Origin: Streptomyces sp. SW4
GTDB taxonomy: Bacteria > Actinomycetota > Actinomycetes > Streptomycetales > Streptomycetaceae
Assembly (NCBI GenBank): GCA_003248315.1
Contig: QKWM01000004.1
Span: 1,922,001 to 1,986,000 of the forward strand
Reading direction: 5' to 3'
DNA: 64,000 nucleotides
Of this stretch, positions 1-8,607 are shown piece after piece. A program made the translations under genes and the position numbers. The notes under the pieces are model-generated. The model made no database searches and had not been told where the DNA came from. It was given only the letters and a program-made list of their open reading frames with translations. The first letter of the stretch is position 1. The number at the start of each line of letters is the position of its first letter.

Positions 1-1626
1 GGCGTGCCGCCGAGCAGGGTGCGGTCGAGGGCCTTCAGGCCCTCCATCTCGTCGTGGTAGGCCGTGACGTAGTCGGCGACCGGGACGGCCGCGATGCCCA
101 GGGCCCAGGCGTCCGGCTGGGTGCCGAGGCCGAGAAGGGTGAGGTAGCCGCCCCAGGAGCCGCCGGTGAGGACGAGGCGTTCCGGGTCGGCGAGGCCCGA
201 CTCGACCGCCCATGCGCGGACCGCCGCGATGTCCTCCAGCTCGATGAGACCCACCCGGTGCTTCAAGGCGTCCGTCCAGGCACGGCCGTAGCCGGTCGAG
301 CCGCGGTAGTTGACGCGGACCACCGCGTAGCCGTGGTCGACCCAGGCGGCGGGGCCGGCGGCGAAGGCGTCGCTGTCGTGCCAGGTCGGGCCGCCGTGGA
401 TGTCGAAGACCGTGGGGAGCGGGCCGGTCGCGCCGGCCGGCTTCTGGACCAGGGCGTGGATGCGTCCGCCCGGTCCTCCACCCACACGTCCTCCACCGGC
501 ACGGAGCCCGGCGACTTCATGCCGGGCGGGTCGAGGACGACCCGGCCGGTCGTGGAGCGGACCGCCGGCGGCTCGGCGGCCGAGGACCACAGGTACTCGA
601 CGCTGCCGTCGGGGCGGGGCGTGGCGCCGGAGACCGTGCCGGCCGGTGTGGGGACCTCGATCAGCTCGCGGGCCGCCAGGTCGTAGCGGAACAGTTCGCT
701 GCGGGCCTCGAAGCTGTGCACGATCAGCAGGCCGGACCCGTCCGGGTACCACTCCGCGCTCACGTCGCCCGGCAGCTCCAGGGCGAGGTCCGTCTCCTCC
801 CCCGTCGCCACGTCCCACACCAGGGGCTCCCAGCGGCCCCGGCGCTGGTGGCCGATGAGCAGCCGGGTGTCGCCGTCGACCGGTGCGAAACCGAGCACCT
901 CCAGGCCCAGCTCCCGGGTGCCGCCCCGGGTGTCGTCCAGCTCGGCGACCGTCGTGCCGTCGAGGCGCGTCACGCGCAGCGCCGAGTGCATCGCGTCGCC
1001 GTGCTCGGTGTGCTCGATGGCGAGCAGCGAACCGTCGTGGGAGAGGTCGCCGACGCCCGCCGACTCGCGGTGCCGGTAGATCTCCACCGGGGCCTCGCCG
1101 AGGCGGGCGTAGTGGATCGTCGTGCCGTCCTCGTCGGTGGAGCGGCCGACGACCGCCGTGCGGCCGTCGCGGCCGAGGGCCAGGCCGGCCGGGTAGGAGG
1201 GGTCGAGGCCCGGCACGGCCAGTTCGTCCTCACCGCCGGTGAACGGCTGGCGGCGCCAGACGCCGAACTCGTCGCCGTCCTTGTCGTCGAACCACCAGAT
1301 CCACTCGCCGTCCGGCGTGAGCACGCCGTCCGTCGTGCCGTTGGGCCGGTCGGTGACCTGGCGCTGCTCGCCGGTCGACCGGTCCCAGGCGTACAGCTCG
1401 TACGTCCCCGTCGCGTTCGACACGAACAGGGAGCGGTGCGGTGCGTCCTGTGCCCAGTCGGGCAGCGACACCCGCGGTGCCCGGAACCGCTTCTCCCAGT
1501 CCGGCATCTCCTCCGGCTGCTCCGGCCGGTTCTCCCCGGCCCGTTCTGGCCCTGCTGACGTCCCTGCTGACGTCCCTGCTGATGTCCCTGCTGATCCTGC
1601 GAGTCGGACCCGTTGCGCTCAGTCAT
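1..1626 (-). CDS. S9 family prolyl oligopeptidase-type peptidase (3' end outside window, frameshifted)
   Basis: A serine peptidase of the prolyl oligopeptidase family: an N-terminal seven-bladed propeller-like region (WD40/PD40-type segments such as SPDG/TPDGEWIWW) followed by an alpha/beta hydrolase domain. The nucleophile motif GGSWGG and the upstream HGGP-type region are visible in the part encoded below about position 440. The window edge cuts off the C-terminus. Two one-base deletions break the frame, at about 466 (GRIHALV lost) and about 1535 (a CCCC run). Restoring the second joins the start at 1626 (MTERNGSDSQ) to MPDWEKRF. The N-terminal leader carries a 12-bp coding repeat giving QQGR copies. 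It is divergent from SURF1. The family call is secure; the substrate cannot be told. Confidence 0.9.
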
Positions 1627-1948
1627 GGCCCCATACTGCCCCGCCGCGACGACATTCCGCCGCCCCCGCCCCCAGCCTGTGGAAAACTCCGCGTCCACGC
1701 AGGTCAGCGTCGATTGTCAGTGGCCGGGTGCAGACTGCCTGGCATGACCGACACGACCGATCTGCGCAAGACCGCCGAGACCTGCCGGGCCGGGCGACGG
1801 CGGGGACGGACAGCCACGGTCACGGAGTTCCGGCCGGAGCCGTACGAGCCTCCGGCGGGCCGCGACCACCTCGTCGAACGGTGCTGACCGGCGTGCGGTA
1901 GCGACCCTGGCGCCGGGGTGTCCGTTCCGTCCGCGTACCGTGGAGGGC

Positions 1949-2875
1949 GTGTACCGGTTTCTGCTGACGCCCCGTTGGTGGGGGATCAACGTCTTCGTCG
2001 TGCTGTCGATCCCGTTCTGCATCTTCATGGGCTCGTGGCAGCTGGGCCGGTTCGAGGACCGGGTGGAGTCCCACCGGACGGCCGAGACGCAGGCCGAGGA
2101 GTCGCGTCACGAGGCCGCCCGTCCGCTCGCGGAACTGCTGCCGGTGGACAAGGCGACGGTCGGCAAGCAGGCCACGGCGACCGGCCGGTACGACAAGCAG
2201 CTGCTGGTCCCGGACCGGGAGCTGGACGGGCGCCGGGGCTACTACGTGCTGACGCTGCTGCGCACCGACTCCGGTCACGCGCTGCCCGTCGTCCGGGGCT
2301 GGCTGCCCGGTGAGCCGGACCCGGCCGCCGTGCCGGCGCCGCCGTCCGGGAAGGTCACGGTCACGGGGGCGCTGCATGCGTCGGAGAGCCCCGGCTCGGC
2401 CGGCACCGGCGCCGCCGCGGGCGGCCTGCCGGAGGGCCAGACCGCGGCGATCAGCACGGCCACGCTGGTGAACCTGGTGCCGTACGACGTCTACGACGCG
2501 TGGGTCACCCTCAACAAGGGCGACGCGGGGATGAAGGCCGCTCCGGTGAGCAGCCCGGAGAACACCGGCCTGGACCTGAAGGCGTTCCAGAACCTCGGTT
2601 ACACCGCCGAGTGGTTCGCCTTCGTCGGCTTCGTGATCTTCATGTGGTTCCGGCTGCTGCGCCGGGAGCGGGAGCTGGCCCACGACGCCGAGCTGGGCCT
2701 GCTGCCCGAGGAACCCACGAAGGCGGAGGACCCCACGAAGGCGGAGGACTCCACAAAGGCGGAGGACTCCACGAAGGCGGACGGACCCGCCAACGCCGAG
2801 CAGGCCGGGAAGCCCGAAGGGACGGACGCCCCCTCGCGTCCGGAGGAGCAGCACCCCAGCCCCAGCGGCGTCTGA
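1949..2875 (+). CDS. SURF1-family cytochrome c oxidase assembly protein
   Basis: About 308 residues. A transmembrane helix lies near residues 10-30, followed by the conserved GSWQLGRFE, an extracytoplasmic SURF1 core containing VVRGWLPG, a second helix near residues 225-245 (WFAFVGFVIFMWF), and a long hydrophilic cytoplasmic tail. The tail contains four near-identical KAED(S/P)T units, a small coding repeat around 2715-2790. SURF1 proteins help insert haem a or assemble subunit I of aa3 oxidase. GTG at 1949 is chosen because the family begins MYRFLLTPRWWG; GTG at 1940 is in frame but adds only three residues. The frame is intact. The 322-bp gap upstream (1627-1948) holds both divergent promoters and one doubtful 47-codon frame. 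Confidence 0.88.
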   Translation: MYRFLLTPRWWGINVFVVLSIPFCIFMGSWQLGRFEDRVESHRTAETQAEESRHEAARPLAELLPVDKATVGKQATATGRYDKQLLVPDRELDGRRGYYVLTLLRTDSGHALPVVRGWLPGEPDPAAVPAPPSGKVTVTGALHASESPGSAGTGAAAGGLPEGQTAAISTATLVNLVPYDVYDAWVTLNKGDAGMKAAPVSSPENTGLDLKAFQNLGYTAEWFAFVGFVIFMWFRLLRRERELAHDAELGLLPEEPTKAEDPTKAEDSTKAEDSTKADGPANAEQAGKPEGTDAPSRPEEQHPSPSGV

Positions 2876-2977
2876 GCGGACGGCGCTCCCGCACCCACCG
2901 GCGCTCGACGGCTGCCGCGTCCGCCAAATGCGGCCGCGCGGCTACCACGGCCACCACGGCCACTGCCGCTGTTGCCG

Positions 2978-4458
2978 TTACTGCGCAGCCAGTACGCCCG
3001 TCCAGTACACGGTTCCCGCGCAGGCGTTGGACACCGTGGCCGTCGCCGAGCCGGAGCCGCCCTCCGGGGTGTAGGTCACGGCCACGCTGCCGTCGGCCGG
3101 GCCCTCCTCGGTGACCAGCTGGGGCGCGGTGCCGGTCTCGCCGCCGGTGGCGGTGCCGCCGGACGCGGTGGTGTCCTGCGTGGGCGACGGGTCGGGCGAG
3201 GGCCCGCCGGTGCTGCCGCCCGTGGTGCCGCCGGGCGTGCCGCCGGTGGTCGGACAGGTCTCCGAGGGCACCCAGGCGAACTGCACCTCGTAGCCGGCGC
3301 CCGGCTCGACCAGCAGCTGGGGCATCTCCAGTGACGGGTCGGGCAGTCCGGCCGCCGGGTCCCCGGCCACGTGCCGGGCGGTGCCGATCCGGGTCGCGTC
3401 CGCCGCACCCTGCGGGGTCGCGGTGACGGAACCGGGACCGGCGACGGTACAGCCGCTGGAGGAGACGTTCGTGACCCGGAAGGAGCCGTAGACGACGCCG
3501 GTGGAGTCGGGGGCGGCGCTGGAGGCGACGGCGGGGCCGAGCTGGCCCGGGGAGCAGGCCGCGACCCCGGCGGTCCCGGCGCTGGCGGAGGGGTCGGCTC
3601 CGGCACTCGTACCGGCGCCGGGGCCGCCGGTCTCCTTCTCCTTCTCCTTGTCCTTCGGGCCGTCCTCGCCCTTGTCCCGGGCCTCGCCGCTGGAGCCGAC
3701 GCTGTCGCTCTTGCCGCCGGCCGGGTCCTTGCCCTGGGTGGCTCCGCCCTGCGCCTGGGAGGCGTGACCGGCCACGGACGGGTTGGCGCCGGGGCCGTCG
3801 GAGCCGGAGACGTGGAGGAGGGCCGGGATCGCGGTGCCGACGAAGAGGACGGCCGCGGCCACACCGACGGCGGCCTGGCGCTTGCGGGCCCGCCGGGCGG
3901 GCACCGCCCGGCGCAGGTACTCCAGCGTGCCGTCGCGCGGTTCCACGTCCTGGACCGCGTCGTGCAGCATCCGGCGCAGGGCCGACTCGTCCAGCCCGTC
4001 CCCGCCGAGCCCGCCGGCCCCCTCGGAGCCGACCGGCCGACCGAAGAGGTCGAAGGGACCGGCACCACCGGGCCGACCGGGGCCACCGGGCCGAGCGGAG
4101 TCACCGGGCCGACCGGAGTCACCGGGACGGCCGGAGTTCTCGGCGCCACCGGGACCGTCGGAGTTCTCGGCGCCACCGGAACCGCCGGAGTTCTCGGCGC
4201 CACCGGGACCGCCGGAGCCCTCGGAATTACCGGGTCCGCCGGAGCGACCAGGGCCACCGGGGCGATCGGGGCCGCCGGCGTGGTCGGGGCCGTCGAGGTG
4301 GTCGGGGCGCTCGGGGCGGGCCCCTTCGCGTCGGGGCCCTGAGCGTCGGGGCCGTGGTTCACAGTTCCGTTCCCAGCGTGCGAGTCGTTCTCGGGAGCTT
4401 CGTGTCGGTCGTCGGCGGCGGCGCCGTCACGCCGCGCCGCCTCGCTGCCGTCGCTCAT
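2978..4458 (-). CDS. Single-pass membrane protein with collagen-like segment and DUF4232-like C-terminus; sigma factor partner
   Basis: It begins inside the stop of the sigma factor gene (ATGA overlap at 4455-4458), so it is probably co-translated and could be the sigma factor's membrane partner or anti-sigma factor. After repairing one missing base near 4315, the reading runs: acidic N-terminus, a collagen-like Gly-X-Y stretch of roughly 50-60 residues (units such as GPGGAENSG and GRPGDSG), a conserved cytoplasmic segment (LHDAVQDVEPRDGTLEYLRRAVPARRARKR), one transmembrane helix, a charged Lys/Glu linker and a Cys-containing beta-rich domain with CTVAGPG. The last part resembles DUF4232-type domains. 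No classical zinc anti-sigma HxxxCxxC motif is visible, so an anti-sigma role is inferred only from context. Confidence 0.72.
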
Positions 4459-5129
4459 GCCGGCGCCTCCATGGCGACTCTGAGCGCCGCGATGCCACGG
4501 GAACCGTACGCCTTGACCGAGCCGAGCGATATGCCGAGCGTCTCGGCGACCTGCGCCTCCGTCATGTCGGCGAAGTACCGCAGGACCAGCACCTCGCGCT
4601 GGCGGCGCTGGAGCCCCTTCATCGCCTTGATCAGGGAGTCGCGCTCGAGCTGGTCGTACGCGCCCTCCTCAGCGCTCGCCATGTCGGGCATCGGCTTCGA
4701 CAGCAGCTTCAGGCCGAGGATGCGGCGGCGCAGCGCCGAACGGGAGAGGTTGACGACGGTCTGCCGCAGGTACGCCAGCGTCTTCTCCGGGTCACGGACG
4801 CGCTTGCGCGCCGAGTGGACGCGGATGAACGCCTCCTGGACGACGTCCTCGCAGGAGGCCGTGTCGTCGAGCAGGAGGGCGGCGAGACCGAGCAGCGACC
4901 GGTAGTGGGTGCGGTAGGTCTCGGTGAGGTGGTCGACGGTCGTGCCCGCCGCGGCCTCCTCGGCGCCGTCGCGCTGGGTCGGTATGCGGGCGGGCTGCGC
5001 TGCTGGCATGGGCGCGATCACCGGCATGCCACCGGCCGCGCCGGCCATGCGTGGGCGGACCGCCCGGCGGGGCGGCCGAAGGGCGGCCGTGCCGCGCGGT
5101 GCCGCGGTGAATTCGAGTACCTCTGCCAC
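4455..5129 (-). CDS. ECF sigma factor, SigE/SCO3613-like
   Basis: 224 residues. Region 2 is clear (YRSLLGLAALLLDDTASCEDVVQEAFIRVH, with the core-binding and -10 recognition helices). Region 4 ends with a helix-turn-helix (LRYFADMTEAQVAETLGISLGSVKAYGSRG). The N-terminal 60 residues are Ala/Pro/Arg-rich and not conserved in the family, so the true start may be further in. GTG at 5129 has no strong ribosome binding site. It directs RNA polymerase core to a small regulon and is followed, with overlap, by the membrane protein gene at 2978-4458. The frame is intact. Confidence 0.9.
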   Translation of the reverse strand: MAEVLEFTAAPRGTAALRPPRRAVRPRMAGAAGGMPVIAPMPAAQPARIPTQRDGAEEAAAGTTVDHLTETYRTHYRSLLGLAALLLDDTASCEDVVQEAFIRVHSARKRVRDPEKTLAYLRQTVVNLSRSALRRRILGLKLLSKPMPDMASAEEGAYDQLERDSLIKAMKGLQRRQREVLVLRYFADMTEAQVAETLGISLGSVKAYGSRGIAALRVAMEAPA

Positions 5130-5490
5130 GCCAGTTGGACACGCATGTCCCCGCGAGGGTTGTACGTGCCGGACGTCACGTTCGTTCTCGCGTCAGGCAG
5201 CACAACTGACGGCGCACCATATGCCCTCATGCGTCCCGCTCTTCCCCTAAATCCCAGTGGACCGGACGTCCCCACGCCCGGCCTCGGCGTCCCCACGCCC
5301 CGGATGGGTGACGGCAAAGACGCTCCCCGCCCTCCGCGTGGTTGCGGTGGGCGGGAGGAAATCCTCTGACGCCGCAAGGGGCCTGATCAAGTGGTCCGGA
5401 CCCATTTCTGGATCACAGGACGTACACAGATCCTACAAACCTCAAGCATCGAGGGGCACCGGGTTTGCCCGGAGAGGGCGCGGGCCCGGT

Positions 5491-5594
5491 GCGGCCGGAG
5501 AGAAAGGCGAGCAGGGGGCCGGAGAAGGGCGAGCCGGTTGCGGCCGGAGAAGGGCGAGCCGGTTGCGGCCGGGGAAGGCGAGCAGGGGGCGGCC
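5491..5594. repeat. GC-rich tandem repeat downstream of asd
   Basis: About four imperfect copies of a roughly 25-bp unit beginning GCGGCCGGAGAAGGGCGAG, ending three bases before the asd stop codon. It lies in a 468-bp gap (5130-5597). The rest of the gap probably holds the sigma factor promoter, but I see no convincing -35/-10 pair. Confidence 0.7.
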
Positions 5595-5597
5595 GCC

Positions 5598-6682
5598 TCA
5601 GGTGAGGTCCGCCGCCACCAGCTCCGCGATCTGCGCGGTGTTCAGCGCGGCGCCCTTGCGGAGGTTGTCGCCGCAGACGAAGAGTTCGAGCGCCGTGGGG
5701 TCGTCCAGGGCCCGCCGCACCCGGCCGACCCAGGTGGGGTCGGTGCCGACGGCGTCCGCGGGGGTCGGGAACTCCCGGCGGCCGGGTCGTCGAACAGGAC
5801 GACTCCGGGCGCCGTGGCCAGGATCTCCCGGGCCCGGTCGACGGTGACCTCGCCCTCGAACCGGGCGTGCACGGTCAGGGAGTGCGTGGTGACCACGGGC
5901 ACCCGCACGCACGTCACGGCCACGGGCAGCTGCGGCAGTCCGAGGATCTTGCGGGACTCGTCCCGTACCTTCATCTCCTCCGACGACCAGCCGTCCTCCC
6001 GCAGCGAACCGGCCCACGGTACGACGTTCAGCGCGACCGGCTCCGGGAACGGCCCGGTGTCGTCCCCGACGGCCCGCCGCAGGTCGCCGGGGCTGGTCCC
6101 CAGCTCCGTGCCGGCCACCAGGGACAGCTGGCGGCGCAGGGTGTCCACGCCGGCCCGCCCGGCCCCGCTGACCGCCTGGTACGAGGAGACGACCAGCTCG
6201 CGCAGGCCGAACTCGGCGTGCAGCGCGCCCAGGGCGACGATCATGGACAGCGTCGTGCAGTTGGGGTTGGCGACGATCCCGCGCGGGCGCATCCGGACCG
6301 CGTGCGGGTTGACCTCGGGCACGACGAGCGGCACGTCCGGGTCCATCCGGAACGCGCCGGAGTTGTCGACCACCACCACGCCCTTGGCGGCGGCGACCGG
6401 CGCCCACCGGGCGGACACCTCGTCGGGGACGTCGAACATGGCGATGTCGACGCCGTCGAAGGCCTCCTCGGTGAGCGCGATCACCTCGACCTCCTCGCCG
6501 CGCACGGCCAGCTTGCGGCCGGCCGAGCGCGGGGAGGCGATCAGACGGATCTCGCCCCAGATGTCCGCGTGCTGGGACAGGATCTGAAGCATGACCGAGC
6601 CGACGGCCCCGGTCGCTCCCACGACCGCGAGCGTCGGCCGCCCGGTCCGTCCGGTGATCCCGGACCGTACGGTTTCGGCCAT
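5598..6682 (-). CDS. asd: Aspartate-semialdehyde dehydrogenase (one frameshift)
   Basis: It reduces beta-aspartyl phosphate to aspartate semialdehyde with NADPH, the second step towards lysine, diaminopimelate, threonine and methionine. The NADP-binding start is LAVVGATGAVGSVML. The active-site cysteine lies in ANPNCTT, and the family signature SYQAVSGAGRAG follows. The C-terminus (ALELFVCGDNLRKGAALN) is reached only by adding one base near 5779 (AAREFPTP). Its start shares one base with the ask stop codon (TGATG at about 6682), so the two are translationally coupled. As an essential gene, it is unlikely to be truly broken. Confidence 0.96.
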
Positions 6683-7959
6683 CAGCGGCCGGTGCCTCCG
6701 TAGACGACGGCCTCGTCGCTGTCGGAGTCCAGGCCGAAGGCGGTGTGCACGGCGCGCACGGCCTCGTTGACGTCGTCCTTGCGGGTGACGACCGAGATGC
6801 GGATCTCGGAGGTCGAGATCAGCTCGATGTTCACGCCGGCGTCGGACAGCGCGGTGAAGAAGTCGGCGGTGACGCCGGGGTTGGTCTTCATACCGGCGCC
6901 GACCAGGGAGATCTTGCCGATCTGGTCGTCGTAGCGCAGGGAGTCGAAGCCGATGGCGGTCTTCGCCTTCTCCAGCGCGTCGATGGCCTTGCGGCCCTCG
7001 GTCTTCGGCAGCGTGAAGGAGATGTCCGTCAGGCCGGTGGAGGCGGCGGACACGTTCTGCACGACCATGTCGATGTTGATCTCGGCGTCGGCGATGGCGC
7101 GGAAGATCGCCGCCGCCTCGCCCGGCTTGTCCGGCACACCGACGACCGTGACCTTGGCCTCGGAGGTGTCGTGCGCGACACCGGAGATGAGCGCCTGCTC
7201 CACCTGCTTGTCCCCTTGGTTGATCGGCTCACTGCTGACCCACGTGCCCTGCAGCCCGCTGAAGCTGGACCGGACGTGGATCGGGATGTTGTACCGGCGG
7301 GCGTACTCCACACAGCGGTGGAGCAGCACCTTGGAGCCGGAGGCGGCCAGCTCGAGCATGTCCTCGAACGAGATCCAGTCGATCTTCCTGGCCTTCTTCA
7401 CCACCCGCGGGTCGGCGGTGAACACGCCGTCGACGTCCGTGTAGATCTCGCAGACGTCCGCGTCGAGCGCGGCGGCGAGGGCGACGGCGGTCGTGTCGGA
7501 GCCGCCGCGGCCCAGCGTGGTGATGTCCTTGCTGTCCTGGCTGACGCCCTGGAAGCCGGCCACGATGGCGATGTTGCCCTCGTCCACCGAGGTGCGGATG
7601 CGGCCCGGCGTGACGTCGATGATCCGGGCTTTGTTGTGGACCGAGTCGGTGATGACACCCGCCTGGCTGCCGGTGAAGGACTGGGCCTCGTGGCCCAGGT
7701 TCTTGATCGCCATCGCCAGCAGGGCCATGGAGATCCGCTCACCGGCGGTCAGCAGCATGTCGAGCTCACGGCCGGCAGGCATCGGGGAAACCTGCTCGGC
7801 GAGATCGATCAGCTCGTCCGTCGTGTCGCCCATCGCGGAAACGACGGCAACCACCTGGTTGCCCTTCTGCTTCGCTTCCACGATCCGCTTGGCGACGCGC
7901 TTGATGCCCTCGGCATCGGCTACGGAGGAGCCTCCGTACTTCTGCACGACAAGGCCCAC
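6682..7959 (-). CDS. ask: Aspartate kinase, alpha subunit with in-frame beta
   Basis: 425 residues, intact. It phosphorylates aspartate, the entry and feedback-controlled step of the aspartate family. The N-terminal kinase domain starts LVVQKYGGSSVAD, with TLGRGGSDTTAVALA further on. Two C-terminal ACT domains (VTVVGVPDKPGEAA and ISLVGAGMKTNPGVTA) bind the lysine/threonine effectors. The GTG start at 7959 has a GAGGAG ribosome binding site seven bases upstream. As in corynebacterial lysC, the beta subunit probably starts at an internal GTG (see 7201-7217). The gene heads the ask-asd operon. Confidence 0.97.
   Translation of the reverse strand: MGLVVQKYGGSSVADAEGIKRVAKRIVEAKQKGNQVVAVVSAMGDTTDELIDLAEQVSPMPAGRELDMLLTAGERISMALLAMAIKNLGHEAQSFTGSQAGVITDSVHNKARIIDVTPGRIRTSVDEGNIAIVAGFQGVSQDSKDITTLGRGGSDTTAVALAAALDADVCEIYTDVDGVFTADPRVVKKARKIDWISFEDMLELAASGSKVLLHRCVEYARRYNIPIHVRSSFSGLQGTWVSSEPINQGDKQVEQALISGVAHDTSEAKVTVVGVPDKPGEAAAIFRAIADAEINIDMVVQNVSAASTGLTDISFTLPKTEGRKAIDALEKAKTAIGFDSLRYDDQIGKISLVGAGMKTNPGVTADFFTALSDAGVNIELISTSEIRISVVTRKDDVNEAVRAVHTAFGLDSDSDEAVVYGGTGR
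7201..7217 (-). promoter_or_regulatory. Internal ribosome binding site and GTG start for aspartate kinase beta subunit
   Basis: On the minus strand AAGGGGA (7217-7211) lies seven bases before an in-frame GTG (7203-7201). Translation from it gives VEQALISGVAHDTSEAKV, the same point at which the separately translated beta subunit of corynebacterial aspartate kinase begins. It is predicted from sequence and family knowledge only. Confidence 0.65.
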
Positions 7960-8208
7960 GTGCGCTCCTCGCTCATTCCGTCTCTTTCCGCACGTACGTA
8001 GATGTACTGCGGTCGGCTCAGTCTATCGAGCGTCCGAATTTCCCCTCTGCGGTATCGCATGGTGAGACCCGGCGCCCGTCCGAGCAGGCTCATGCCCAGA
8101 CAGGGCCCGTCCACTCGGAAAAGTGCCCTGTGTCACACGTTCACAAGCGGGGTCCGAACCCCAGGCCCTCTTCGCCACCGCGGCCGGGGCGCCAGGCACC
8201 GGCGTGCC

Positions 8209-8607
8209 TCAGGCGCCCGTGGAGGCCGAGCCGATGTCGCCGCCCGCCGCGATGGAGCCCTTGCCGGACGCGCTCACCCCGCCGGACGGGGGCGCCTGGG
8301 AGGAGGACGGCGGCGCGGGGGCGGCGGCCGGCGGGGTGGTGCCGCCCGTCGACGCGGTGCCGATGCTGCCGCCCGCGGCGATCGCCCCGTCGCCGGACGC
8401 GGTGGTCCCGGGCGCGGCCGGCGCGCGGGACGCGCCGCCGAACTGGGCGAACAGCGCGAGGGCCAGGCCCAGCAGCCCGGCCACCGCGCCGGTCACGCTG
8501 GCCGCCTGGTCCGCACGGCCGAGATCGGTCGCGGCGACCACGACGAGCGTGACCGCTCCGGCTCCGCACAGGCCTGCTCCGGTCCACAGCAGGGGCTTCC
8601 TGTTCAT
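8209..8607 (-). CDS. Small membrane protein with two AAGG-IG motifs, NLR partner
   Basis: 132 residues: two hydrophobic helices (about residues 8-25 and 36-54) and a long low-complexity tail. The tail has two copies of one motif, SGDGAIAAGGSIGTASTG and SGKGSIAAGGDIGSASTG. The NB-ARC/TPR protein encoded just upstream carries the same motif at its N-terminus (PGDGAVAAGRDIGTAVTG). Its ATG overlaps that gene's stop codon (ATGA at 8604-8607), so the two are made together. The function is unknown. A paired homotypic interaction between the tail and the ATPase N-terminus is my inference. The frame is intact. Confidence 0.7.
   Translation of the reverse strand: MNRKPLLWTGAGLCGAGAVTLVVVAATDLGRADQAASVTGAVAGLLGLALALFAQFGGASRAPAAPGTTASGDGAIAAGGSIGTASTGGTTPPAAAPAPPSSSQAPPSGGVSASGKGSIAAGGDIGSASTGA

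Noticed and set aside
1744..1887. A 47-codon frame starting MTDTTDLRKTAET between the peptidase and SURF1
   Set aside because: It has no ribosome binding site and the tail has Arg-rich shadow-like composition. The first residues resemble PEP mutase-family starts, so it might be a remnant, but support is too weak.
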